Positions 17,080 to 22,930 of a stretch of 32,496 bases of DNA are shown here, in pieces. The DNA lies in IMG/VR virus record IMGVR_UViG_3300020471_000483, positions 1 to 32,496 of that record, one strand, 5' to 3'. The notes beneath the pieces were generated by a model. The model had not been told where the DNA came from, did not search any database, and saw nothing but the letters and a program-made list of their open reading frames with translations. The position numbers and the translations under genes are program-made. Numbering within the stretch: the first letter of the stretch is position 1; every line of letters starts with the position of its first letter. The DNA comes from a virus.

Positions 17080-17141
17080 ATAATACACCAGATTTCATGC
17101 TACTGGTCAAAGTGTGTGACACTATTATAACTGTCATACAC
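17080..17141 (-). promoter_or_regulatory. Hairpin-box promoter cassette 4
   Basis: Arms 17141-17132 and 17121-17112 (GTGTATGACA against TGTCACACAC, 9 of 10 pairs), loop of 10. Box CAGTAGCAT (AGCAT at 17101-17097), 11 bases, TATTAT (17085-17080). The upstream 64-aa gene reads through the whole hairpin and stops at the TAG inside CAGTAGCAT. Confidence 0.73.
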
Positions 17142-17294
17142 CCTAATGCTTAATTCTGCATCTTGTGTTAATGTAATTCCCTCATCATCAAGTGCTTCCC
17201 AAATTAGGTTAGCAAGTTTTGAATGTTTATCCTCTGGGATTACTTCCCATAGGTTAATGTATCCATCTAACTCTATATGCTGTTGCCACTTCAT
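17100..17294 (-). CDS. Hypothetical protein, 64 aa, C-terminus encoded by a promoter cassette
   Basis: Starts MKWQQHIELDGYINLWEVIP directly after the upstream stop (TAA then ATG). Helix LANLIWEALDDEGITLTQDA follows. The last 14 residues (from RVYDSYN to FDQ) lie inside cassette 4, and the stop is the TAG of the promoter box. Acidic; function unknown. Confidence 0.65.
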   Translation of the reverse strand: MKWQQHIELDGYINLWEVIPEDKHSKLANLIWEALDDEGITLTQDAELSIRVYDSYNSVTHFDQ

Positions 17295-17507
17295 TTAGTC
17301 AAGTCTCCTAAGTTGTTTGTAATTGTGACACGTTACTCTTTTGCCTGTCTCATCAATGAGAATCGTGCGATTGAATAGAGGTGTGTATCCTGTCTTATCT
17401 GTCTCGCCTGATATGTAGTTTATTATCACTTGCCAAAATGACTTTTTATATTCTACATTATCCCCTACACCAATTTGGTTAACTGTGTGGTATTGTCTGT
17501 TACACAT
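17295..17507 (-). CDS. Hypothetical protein, 70 aa
   Basis: I choose ATG 17507 because AGGAG sits 9 bases upstream; a longer frame from TTG 17552 lacks such support and overlaps the previous gene more. Reads MCNRQYHTVNQIGVGDNVEY, then strand-rich (FWQVIINYISG, FNRTILIDETGKRV), so a small beta-barrel is possible. Overlaps the upstream 56-aa gene by 8 bases. Function unknown. Confidence 0.65.
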   Translation of the reverse strand: MCNRQYHTVNQIGVGDNVEYKKSFWQVIINYISGETDKTGYTPLFNRTILIDETGKRVTCHNYKQLRRLD

Positions 17508-17670
17508 TTGTATTTTTCTCCTTATCGAAAGATGGATAAAAGACTTTATCAAGAATTTTCTCGCTTAAGACTTCTTGCTCGTCACTCATGTAAACTCTAT
17601 AATTTTTAAATGAGTCATATAAGAGTTGATACTCTTCTCTTGTGAATTCTTCAATAATTACGTTTTTCAT
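17500..17670 (-). CDS. Small helical protein, 56 aa
   Basis: ATG at 17670 overlaps the upstream TGA (ATGA). Starts MKNVIIEEFTREEYQLLYDS: strand then helix, with the 'EY-x-LLYD' pattern of a possible small-protein family in this window. Function unknown. Confidence 0.65.
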   Translation of the reverse strand: MKNVIIEEFTREEYQLLYDSFKNYRVYMSDEQEVLSEKILDKVFYPSFDKEKNTNV

Positions 17671-17972
17671 GCCCAGTTACCTTTGTTGAATGATGTTAAT
17701 ACGGAATAAGAATAATTAAACTTATCTGTCAAAATATCCCTTACTCTCTCTCTGTCTAATGAATCTCCGTCTCCCCATGTGCAATTTTCAAAATCTTCAG
17801 ATTGACACCTGTCGAGATATACTATTGAAGCGTGTCTAATATCTTCCTTAGTTAGTGGTTGACCCTCGTAGTATAGTGGATATAATGGGTCATTCTGACC
17901 ATAGAATGAATCAACATAGTTAACGAAGTCATCTAGTTGCCTATGTGCTGTTAGAATTGAAAGAGGTGTCAT
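17667..17972 (-). CDS. Hypothetical protein, 101 aa
   Basis: Starts MTPLSILTAHRQLDDFVNYV with ribosome site AAGGAA. Acidic, aromatic-rich, with the segment FYGQNDPLYPLYYEGQPLTK suggesting a compact globular fold. First gene of a four-gene operon behind cassette 5. Not recognised. Confidence 0.72.
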   Translation of the reverse strand: MTPLSILTAHRQLDDFVNYVDSFYGQNDPLYPLYYEGQPLTKEDIRHASIVYLDRCQSEDFENCTWGDGDSLDRERVRDILTDKFNYSYSVLTSFNKGNWA

Positions 17973-17995
17973 AATTCCTTAATGTCTATATTAAT

Positions 17996-18054
17996 AGTAT
18001 AGTGGTAAATTTATGCTATGTGTGAAAGTATGTGACACTAATATAACTGTCACA
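17996..18054 (-). promoter_or_regulatory. Hairpin-box promoter cassette 5
   Basis: Arms 18054-18048 and 18037-18031 (TGTGACA/TGTCACA, 7 perfect pairs), loop 10. Box variant CACATAGCAT (AGCAT at 18017-18013), 11 bases, TATACT (18001-17996). Confidence 0.73.
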
Positions 18055-18073
18055 AAAGCGGTTGCAATTTTAC

Positions 18074-18409
18074 TCATAGGTATTCAATTTCTCCATTTTC
18101 AACTGCTTCCATATATTCACACATATCAGAATGTGCTTTGTCTTTATCTTCTTGCCATTGCTTCCAACATAGTTGTCTGTTAATGTCAAATAACTCACTT
18201 AGGTTAACACCTTCTAAGTCTGTCCAGTTGCCAACATAGTCAAGTTGCGACTCATCATAACCACCAGATTTGAGACTAGGGGCGGATATAAATTCAAATG
18301 CAATATCGATAAAAAAGTGCCTACCGAATTCTTCGCTCTCTATTGTCTGAAGTGGTAAAAACTTGCCATTATCCATTGCAAGATAGTCTTTAAATATATA
18401 AGTCCTCAT
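18074..18409 (-). CDS. Hypothetical protein, 111 aa
   Basis: Starts MRTYIFKDYLAMDNGKFLPL and ends in an acidic helix (DKDKAHSDMCEYMEAVENGE). ATG overlaps the previous stop (ATGA). Beta-rich N-terminal half, helical C-terminal half. Not recognised. Last gene before cassette 5. Confidence 0.72.
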   Translation of the reverse strand: MRTYIFKDYLAMDNGKFLPLQTIESEEFGRHFFIDIAFEFISAPSLKSGGYDESQLDYVGNWTDLEGVNLSELFDINRQLCWKQWQEDKDKAHSDMCEYMEAVENGEIEYL

Positions 18410-18585
18410 AATACATAACCTCGTAAATCATAATCAAAGTCATTTACATCATATCCTTTTGATGCTATTGTTTCAAGTATTATTTCATTAATCGTTGCTC
18501 TATCTCTTCGAGATAGTAATTCATAGATGTCAAAAGAATTGTCCTTGACTTCTAAAATTTTAACTTTTGGGTCATTGTTAGGCAT
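18406..18585 (-). CDS. Hypothetical protein, 59 aa
   Basis: ATG 18585 is preferred: GGGAG lies upstream with good spacing, whereas the longer frame starts at a TTG deep in the previous gene. Reads MPNNDPKVKILEVKDNSFDI, then a helix (RDRATINEIILETIASKGYD). Acidic; function unknown. Overlaps the 57-aa gene's stop by 8 bases. Confidence 0.65.
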   Translation of the reverse strand: MPNNDPKVKILEVKDNSFDIYELLSRRDRATINEIILETIASKGYDVNDFDYDLRGYVL

Positions 18586-18751
18586 TTTGGACTTTCTCCC
18601 ATAGATTTGAAAAATTTGTAATCCACTCCCCTTGCTCAACTGTCATTGCTGATAAATCTTGCTCATCAGCACTTATTTTAGGAAGTGAGTTTTCTGTTAG
18701 ATAGACTTCGTAAATGTCACATAAGAAATCTAGTGAATCGCTGTAAATCAT
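18578..18751 (-). CDS. Hypothetical protein, 57 aa
   Basis: Starts MIYSDSLDFLCDIYEVYLTE, followed by an acidic helix and a Trp-containing end (WITNFSNLWEKVQNA). Its opening resembles the 51-aa protein at 19891-20046 (SDLLCDLYDI), suggesting paralogs. First gene behind cassette 6; function unknown. Confidence 0.65.
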   Translation of the reverse strand: MIYSDSLDFLCDIYEVYLTENSLPKISADEQDLSAMTVEQGEWITNFSNLWEKVQNA

Positions 18752-18775
18752 AATGTGTGAGTGATTTATATTATT

Positions 18776-18836
18776 ATAATAGCAATGATTTTACGCTATG
18801 TGTAGCATTATGTGGCACTATTTAAACTGTCACATA
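18776..18836 (-). promoter_or_regulatory. Hairpin-box promoter cassette 6
   Basis: Arms 18836-18828 and 18817-18809 (8 of 9 pairs), loop 10. Box variant CACATAGCGT (AGCGT at 18797-18793), 11 bases, TATTAT (18781-18776). The upstream 83-aa gene reads through the hairpin and stops between hairpin and box. Confidence 0.72.
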
Positions 18837-19059
18837 TCTCGTTGACTTCTTCCAGAATTGTGTCATAATCATCTTCCCAGTAGTCCTTACAATCATTGAT
18901 AAATGCTTCATCAGATTGACTCTCAACATACTGGGTCATATCATTATATACATATTCAACTAAGTCTTTAGTTGACATATTGTCAACATATCTATCAACA
19001 AATAATTCTCTTAATTCACTTAGTTGTTGACTTGTTAATGAATTCTGCTCTTGCTTCAT
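18808..19059 (-). CDS. Acidic hypothetical protein, 83 aa
   Basis: Very acidic (runs such as DCKDYWEDDYDTILEEVNEI), helical, with FVDRYVDNMSTKDLVEYVYN in the middle, a pattern I believe recurs in small proteins of marine phages. DNA mimicry is one possibility for so acidic a protein, but nothing proves it. The C-terminal ten residues are encoded by the hairpin of cassette 6. It overlaps the upstream gene by 44 bases, unusually long for this region, so the start could lie further in. Confidence 0.65.
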   Translation of the reverse strand: MKQEQNSLTSQQLSELRELFVDRYVDNMSTKDLVEYVYNDMTQYVESQSDEAFINDCKDYWEDDYDTILEEVNEICDSLNSAT

Positions 19060-19216
19060 GATAATCTTTGAGTTGTTTTGTTAGTTTGTGATAAGCGTTA
19101 ATTAAGTCTTTATTATTCTCTTGGACTTCTTTATCTGTGTCTTCTGCTATCCATTGAATTGAATCAGTAATTTCAATGATTTCATCAGTTGTTAACCATA
19201 CTGCTAGTTGCTCCAT
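19016..19216 (-). CDS. Hypothetical helical protein, 66 aa
   Basis: ATG 19216 with GGAG about 8 bases upstream is preferred over a GTG three codons earlier. Reads MEQLAVWLTTDEIIEITDSI, then a long charged helix (NKDLINAYHKLTKQLKDYHE). Looks like a helical hairpin. Function unknown; member of the eight-gene unit behind cassette 7. Confidence 0.65.
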   Translation of the reverse strand: MEQLAVWLTTDEIIEITDSIQWIAEDTDKEVQENNKDLINAYHKLTKQLKDYHEARAEFINKSTTK

Positions 19217-19218
19217 AG

Positions 19219-19431
19219 TTACCACTCCATAGTTGGTTGCTTACTTTGTGCCTTCTTTATCTTTTCTTCTTTTGCTACTTCTTTATCAATTAAATCGTGC
19301 AATATAGAGCATATGCGGGCATTTTTGGATAATTCTGCTCGTTGTAACTCTAAGTCTTCAATGTCTTTAATGTTGTAATAGTCTTGGTCAAGACAATCAA
19401 CAATATAGAATAATTCTTCTTTAGTAAACAT
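19219..19431 (-). CDS. Hypothetical helical protein, 70 aa
   Basis: ATG 19431 (GGAG upstream) is preferred to a TTG three codons earlier. Begins MFTKEELFYIVDCLDQDYYN, the common small-phage helical-hairpin plan (T-x-E-E-L-x-x-I-x-x-x-L, then a linker, then a second helix AELSKNARICSILHDLIDKE). Function unknown. Confidence 0.65.
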   Translation of the reverse strand: MFTKEELFYIVDCLDQDYYNIKDIEDLELQRAELSKNARICSILHDLIDKEVAKEEKIKKAQSKQPTMEW

Positions 19432-19433
19432 GA

Positions 19434-19619
19434 CTACCAATCTCCATTTGAGTCAGCATAGCAATCTTCATTCCAATGCTCGTATGGTTTTATGACACCA
19501 ACGTGTCTCATGATACCATCATAAATTTCCATGCCTGACCTAGACATACGTCCACATGAATAATCCCAACCTAATTCTGCAAGTTGGTCAACAATAAATT
19601 TGAGTGATACTTTTTTCAT
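19434..19619 (-). CDS. Hypothetical protein, 61 aa
   Basis: Reads MKKVSLKFIVDQLAELGWDY and a Trp/Tyr-rich tail (HWNEDCYADSNGDW). Not recognised. Ends three bases before the next ATG. Confidence 0.62.
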   Translation of the reverse strand: MKKVSLKFIVDQLAELGWDYSCGRMSRSGMEIYDGIMRHVGVIKPYEHWNEDCYADSNGDW

Positions 19620-19624
19620 AATAA

Positions 19625-19756
19625 TTAATCCATTAATTTGTCAAAGAATGTTTCGATTTCCTTAGGTAGGTCATCTATCATACCAGTATCTCTAAGTAAA
19701 TCATATAATTTAATGAGTTGATATTGCTCATCAAATGTTATTTCAAATTTATTCAT
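19625..19756 (-). CDS. Microprotein, 43 aa
   Basis: ATG 19756 overlaps the previous TGA (ATGA). MNKFEITFDEQYQLIKLYDL continues into a second helix (PKEIETFFDKLMD). Strand-helix-helix plan shared with the proteins at 16375 and 17500. Function unknown. Confidence 0.6.
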   Translation of the reverse strand: MNKFEITFDEQYQLIKLYDLLRDTGMIDDLPKEIETFFDKLMD

Positions 19757-19890
19757 ACTGCTAACTCCCTAGTAATTGATAATTCTTCTATAATAGAGTT
19801 AACTGCTTCAATATATTCTGAGTCAGCATACTTAACTGAATTGTCAAGTGCTAATAGAATAATATCAATTTGATTTCTTGATAACGTCAT
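19753..19890 (-). CDS. Microprotein, 45 aa
   Basis: Starts MTLSRNQIDIILLALDNSVK; two predicted helices. The TGA overlaps the next ATG. This kind of 'MTLT-x-x-x-I-x-x-I-x-x-AL' hairpin is common in phages, without known function. Confidence 0.6.
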   Translation of the reverse strand: MTLSRNQIDIILLALDNSVKYADSEYIEAVNSIIEELSITRELAV

Positions 19891-20046
19891 TTAGATAGAC
19901 TCCTCTAGTAATTGAATTGCATTTTCTAGGACTTCATCAATAGTAAATGATGTGCCTTCGTTATCTTTAGGTAACTTACCAAAACCGCATAGTTTACCCA
20001 TTTCTCTAATATCATAGAGGTCACATAATAAATCTGAAGTATTCAT
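19891..20046 (-). CDS. Microprotein, 51 aa
   Basis: ATG 20046 overlaps the upstream TGA (ATGA). Reads MNTSDLLCDLYDIREMGKLC, then GFGKLPKDNEGTSF and a C-terminal acidic helix. Resembles the start of the 57-aa protein at 18578-18751. Function unknown. Confidence 0.6.
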   Translation of the reverse strand: MNTSDLLCDLYDIREMGKLCGFGKLPKDNEGTSFTIDEVLENAIQLLEESI

Positions 20047-20225
20047 TGACATAACTCCTCAAATCTTCTTGTTGCTTCCTCTGCAATTACTGGTAAGTAA
20101 CCATACTGAGAGTTTTGCTCGAGTGCATATAACTGGTCATCAGTTAGATTATGCTCTTTACGATAATCTTCCCATGACTCATCATAACAAGTTTCGAGTA
20201 ATGTTTCGTGATGTAGTGATGACAT
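20043..20225 (-). CDS. Hypothetical protein, 60 aa
   Basis: Reads MSSLHHETLLETCYDESWED and a second helix (LPVIAEEATRRFEELCQ). AGGA ribosome site 5 bases upstream. First gene of an eight-gene operon of microproteins. Function unknown. Confidence 0.65.
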   Translation of the reverse strand: MSSLHHETLLETCYDESWEDYRKEHNLTDDQLYALEQNSQYGYLPVIAEEATRRFEELCQ

Positions 20226-20250
20226 AAAATCCTCGTTTGTTTATATTATT

Positions 20251-20310
20251 ATTATAGTGTAGTTTTGATGCTACTGGTAAAATGATGTGACACTAATTCA
20301 ACTGTCACAT
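20251..20310 (-). promoter_or_regulatory. Hairpin-box promoter cassette 7
   Basis: Arms 20310-20303 and 20292-20285 (ATGTGACA/TGTCACAT, 8 perfect pairs), loop 10, directly after the upstream stop. Box CAGTAGCAT (AGCAT at 20272-20268), 11 bases, TATAAT (20256-20251). The cleanest consensus copy. Confidence 0.8.
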
Positions 20311-20585
20311 TAAGACCACTTACCTCCATGCTCCGTTTTGATTCCTGCTCTAAATGGGTCTCCATCAACCCAATCGATTTTAGATTCTTTGTTTGCTATG
20401 TCAAAACAGATTTCGCACATACAATCAACTTTAGGAAATTTACGTCTCCAGTTGTAATCCTCTTCACAAAAATCTCCGTCCCAATAATAATATAATTCTG
20501 GTTGATAATCTGGTAATGCTTTAATAGATGGTTCGCCATCAGTATGCTCATCATCAAAATTACCACATACGTCACAATATGCCAT
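20310..20585 (-). CDS. Cys-rich (zinc-finger-like) protein, 91 aa
   Basis: Starts MAYCDVCGNFDDEH: a C-x2-C pair at residues 4-7, a second Cys group further on (CMCEICFD), and a lone Cys in between (DFCEEDYNW). Together these could form a two-Cys-pair zinc site. Rich in Asp, Glu, Trp and Tyr. Possible small DNA- or protein-binding factor; partner unknown. Second gene behind cassette 8. Confidence 0.72.
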   Translation of the reverse strand: MAYCDVCGNFDDEHTDGEPSIKALPDYQPELYYYWDGDFCEEDYNWRRKFPKVDCMCEICFDIANKESKIDWVDGDPFRAGIKTEHGGKWS

Positions 20586-20587
20586 GA

Positions 20588-20755
20588 TTAAAAGTCCTCT
20601 AGTGTTAAATTGTTAACTGCATCAAATACTTTATCTACCATTGAGTCAAAAGTATCTGTGTCAAATCTATCACTCCTATATTTGTCTGTTTTAGGGTGTG
20701 ATAATAATTGAGTGAGTGACATATGCTCCTCTATTGTTAGATTAATTCGTGGCAT
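20588..20755 (-). CDS. Hypothetical protein, 55 aa
   Basis: ATG 20755 with AGGAC upstream. Reads MPRINLTIEEHMSLTQLLSH and ends VFDAVNNLTLEDF. It is translated from an mRNA with an unusual hairpin leader (20777-20829) and ends 2 bases before the next ATG. Function unknown. Confidence 0.65.
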   Translation of the reverse strand: MPRINLTIEEHMSLTQLLSHPKTDKYRSDRFDTDTFDSMVDKVFDAVNNLTLEDF

Positions 20756-20776
20756 TGAATTGTCCTATAAAATGAT

Positions 20777-20829
20777 TATCAGGTTAAAGGTATCCCTTAG
20801 CACTTGTGAATGTAAGCATTAACCTGATA
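20777..20829 (-). promoter_or_regulatory. Leader hairpin at the 5' end of the 55-aa gene mRNA
   Basis: Minus strand TATCAGGTTA (20829-20820) pairs perfectly with TAACCTGATA (20786-20777) across 33 bases. A second small hairpin (AAGG-GATA-CCTT) lies inside. With the cassette 8 -10 at 20840-20835, transcription should begin at or next to the first base of the stem. Confidence 0.55.
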
Positions 20830-20834
20830 TATTT

Positions 20835-20893
20835 AATATACATCATTTTTGATGCAACGTGTAGAATAATGTGACACTAATACAAGTGTCACA
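20835..20893 (-). promoter_or_regulatory. Hairpin-box promoter cassette 8
   Basis: Arms 20893-20885 and 20878-20870 (9 perfect pairs, 6-base loop). Box variant CACGTTGCAT (TGCAT at 20856-20852), 11 bases, TATATT (20840-20835). The hairpin starts 3 bases after the helicase stop. Confidence 0.74.
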
Positions 20894-20896
20894 CAT

Positions 20897-22129
20897 TTAT
20901 CCCACATAAGCGGTTGCAGGGATACCTTGAATGAATATCTCATCTACAACTCTTTGTAATCTGGTTAGAGTCCTCTTGCCATGATTCTTATGAATAGGTA
21001 TAGTTACATAACCAGTTGGTTTACGATATAGTTGCAACTGTCCACGAGGTATAACACCATTAGCAATGTCAGTAGCATCATCAGGGTGTAATCTAATCAC
21101 TCTACCAACTGTTTGTGCCATTGATACTACACTCTGATTTCTCAATAGAATACAATGGGTTAATCCACTCACATTGATACCTTCAGATAATATACTATAA
21201 TGAAAGATAACAAATTTCTTGAGTGGGTCTTTACCCCATGATGTAAGAGTATCAAAGAATTTCTCTCTATTCACTTTAGTGTGATTGACATATGCTCCTA
21301 ACTTACTTGTTATGTGTAATATGTTATACCCACGCTCGGCAAGTTGGGGCAATATATCTGTCTCTACTAGCATATTTCTAAGTATATTGCTACTAGGAAC
21401 TGCAACTAATACTTTAGATGATGACTCAATGTCTAGGTCATCAAGAATATCAGTTACTGTATCGCTGTGGACTAGATGTCTATTCTTCTTGTCAACATCA
21501 TGTGATGTTGTGAATGGCACTATAGTAGGTGGTATGATGCTACCATTGTCAATAAGAGTAGGTGCAGGCACACTCTCAATTACATGACCGAAAACCTTAT
21601 GGTTATTCATACCTCTTTCATGCTTATATGATATTTTAGGTGTTGCTGTGAAAAAATACTTTCTCTCACATATCATAGTCATATCTTTTACTGCATCAAA
21701 GAATTGCTTACTGCAACTATTATGTGCTTCATCACAATACATTACACTAACCTCAATACTAGGACTAGATGTGATTTTATGCAATGAATGATATGTTGTG
21801 AAAATGATTTGATTCTTGACACTTCCTAAGTGCCACTCTTCAATCTCGTCAGTTTTAGTTGTGCTAGTATGATGTGTCTCTCCACTATGGACGTGTAAGA
21901 CATCAACATTATCAATATGCTCTAGAAAATCATTAGATAACTGATTTGCTAGTAGAATACGAGGGGCGACTACAACAACAGTTTTGAATTGTCCTTTTAA
22001 CAACTCTTTAGCGTGCTGTATCATTATGAAAGTTTTACCGCCACCTGTAGGCACAATAATCTGACCATGATGAGATAACTGCATTGACTTCAATGCGGTC
22101 TCTTGATGTGGTCTCAACCTAATTGGCAT
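20897..22129 (-). CDS. SF2 DEAH-type helicase (ResIII-like)
   Basis: 410 aa with all core SF2 motifs: Walker A PTGGGKT (residues 27-33), motif II DEAH (133-136), motif III TAT (161-163), and motif VI QTVGRVIR in the second RecA domain near residue 345. These enzymes translocate on or unwind nucleic acid using ATP. It lacks extra nuclease or binding domains. It is shorter than typical UvsW and may be a UvsW-like recombination/branch-migration helicase or an accessory early helicase. It is a single-gene unit with its own promoter-like element and a following hairpin. Confidence 0.88.
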   Translation of the reverse strand: MPIRLRPHQETALKSMQLSHHGQIIVPTGGGKTFIMIQHAKELLKGQFKTVVVVAPRILLANQLSNDFLEHIDNVDVLHVHSGETHHTSTTKTDEIEEWHLGSVKNQIIFTTYHSLHKITSSPSIEVSVMYCDEAHNSCSKQFFDAVKDMTMICERKYFFTATPKISYKHERGMNNHKVFGHVIESVPAPTLIDNGSIIPPTIVPFTTSHDVDKKNRHLVHSDTVTDILDDLDIESSSKVLVAVPSSNILRNMLVETDILPQLAERGYNILHITSKLGAYVNHTKVNREKFFDTLTSWGKDPLKKFVIFHYSILSEGINVSGLTHCILLRNQSVVSMAQTVGRVIRLHPDDATDIANGVIPRGQLQLYRKPTGYVTIPIHKNHGKRTLTRLQRVVDEIFIQGIPATAYVG

Positions 22130-22147
22130 TAATAAACTTTAACTAAT

Positions 22148-22196
22148 AATATAATAACCTCTAATACGTTGTTACGCACTAGAGGTTGTGACAGTT
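22148..22196 (-). promoter_or_regulatory. Hairpin plus -10 element upstream of the helicase (second cassette type)
   Basis: Minus strand: TGTCAC (one half of the usual arm), then AACCTCTA (22187-22180) and TAGAGGTT (22163-22156), 8 perfect pairs around a 16-base loop, followed at once by TATTAT (22156-22151) or TATATT (22153-22148). No AGCAT box at the usual spacing. Same plan as the element at 15375-15406. Confidence 0.45.
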
Positions 22197-22206
22197 TTCA
22201 AATTGG

Positions 22207-22350
22207 TTACTTGATACAATAGTCTGTGTCAATTTTACATAATTCATCAGATAATCTCTGATTTCTTTCATTCCTATCAATCTTAAGTGACCCACGAATG
22301 AGACTAAGAAAAACGAGACCTATAAAAATGTATAGTAAATAAGGTTTCAT
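22207..22350 (-). CDS. Small membrane-anchored protein, 47 aa
   Basis: Starts MKPYLLYIFIGLVFLSLIRG, a hydrophobic N-terminal segment able to span the membrane, then a charged tail (DRNERNQRLSDELCKIDTDY). ATG overlaps the upstream TGA (ATGA). Likely inner-membrane anchored; function unknown. Confidence 0.62.
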   Translation of the reverse strand: MKPYLLYIFIGLVFLSLIRGSLKIDRNERNQRLSDELCKIDTDYCIK

Positions 22351-22589
22351 AAATCGTATTGATAATCTTTAAATGTTAATTCGTGCATATCTAAATCTCT
22401 CTTTAAATCAGCAATGACATCTAATAATACTTGATTAGTGTAATTAGTTGCAAATTGCAGGGATTGACAACCAATATCATTTGGTGTTGCTTTCTCTCCC
22501 ATATCCATTGCTTTCTGTAACTGTGTAATTATATTTGAAACTCTCTCGACTCTCATACAAACTACATCAGGTGTGTTATGCTTTACCAT
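22347..22589 (-). CDS. Hypothetical protein, 80 aa
   Basis: Starts MVKHNTPDVVCMRVERVSNI; largely helical (TQLQKAMDMGEKATPND, then VLLDVIADLKRDLDMHELTF). Lies between two small membrane proteins with overlaps at both ends. Function unknown. Confidence 0.68.
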   Translation of the reverse strand: MVKHNTPDVVCMRVERVSNIITQLQKAMDMGEKATPNDIGCQSLQFATNYTNQVLLDVIADLKRDLDMHELTFKDYQYDL

Positions 22590-22728
22590 TAGGTCTATCC
22601 CTATTAAGTGGACTATTAAAATACGCTCTATTTGTGAAATATAATAATACTAGCGTAAAAAGAATACCACCAAAACCTATTAATAGTATTGGACTATGTG
22701 GAAAATCGTATTGTGGTATTGTTGTCAT
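22576..22728 (-). CDS. Small single-span membrane protein, 50 aa
   Basis: ATG 22728. Contains a strong hydrophobic helix, residues 13-31 (PILLIGFGGILFTLVLLYF), and a basic polar tail (NRAYFNSPLNRDRPNGKA). First coding gene after a roughly 150-nt structured leader. Overlaps the next start by 14 bases. Possible role in host envelope or photosystem membranes is speculation. Confidence 0.65.
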   Translation of the reverse strand: MTTIPQYDFPHSPILLIGFGGILFTLVLLYFTNRAYFNSPLNRDRPNGKA

Positions 22729-22753
22729 AATATTTAGTAAATTTGATTGACGA

Positions 22754-22902
22754 GAGGAAACAAAACCGACTCAACTGCTTAAGTTCTATTTAAAAGCGTA
22801 TGCAATACAGGTCAAGAGGTGCTTCACTTCTCAAAGGAAGTACTAACTCAGTAATGGTGTCCGCTACCTTGAAAGTCTTATGTCAAGTGGGTTTGTTTCC
22901 CC
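22754..22902 (-). ncRNA. Candidate structured RNA or long 5' leader, about 149 nt
   Basis: Non-coding. The minus-strand 5' end GGGGAAACAAACCC (22902-22889) pairs with GGTTTTGTTTCCTC (22767-22754): 13 of 14 positions pair, one as G-U. Inside are hairpins CUUGA/UCAAG, ACUUC/GAAGU, GUAU/AUAC and an AAGC/GCUU-type stem, suggesting a multi-branch RNA. The TATTAT at 22914-22909 places the start of transcription at the first G of the stem. It lies 26 bases before a small membrane protein gene, so it could be a cis-regulatory leader or a separate RNA. I match it to no known family. Confidence 0.45.
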
Positions 22903-22908
22903 ATTAAT

Positions 22909-22930
22909 ATAATAACACAAATAGCATCAT
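22909..22930 (-). promoter_or_regulatory. Degenerate box promoter for the structured RNA
   Basis: TATTAT (22914-22909) with CACATGAT 11 bases upstream, a poor match to the CACATAGCAT box. A TGTCACA half-site follows the upstream stop, but no hairpin forms. Confidence 0.4.

Noticed and set aside
22754-22902. Structured RNA as a tRNA or hammerhead ribozyme
   Set aside because: No T-loop or anticodon arm pattern and no CUGANGA/GAAA core found by eye.
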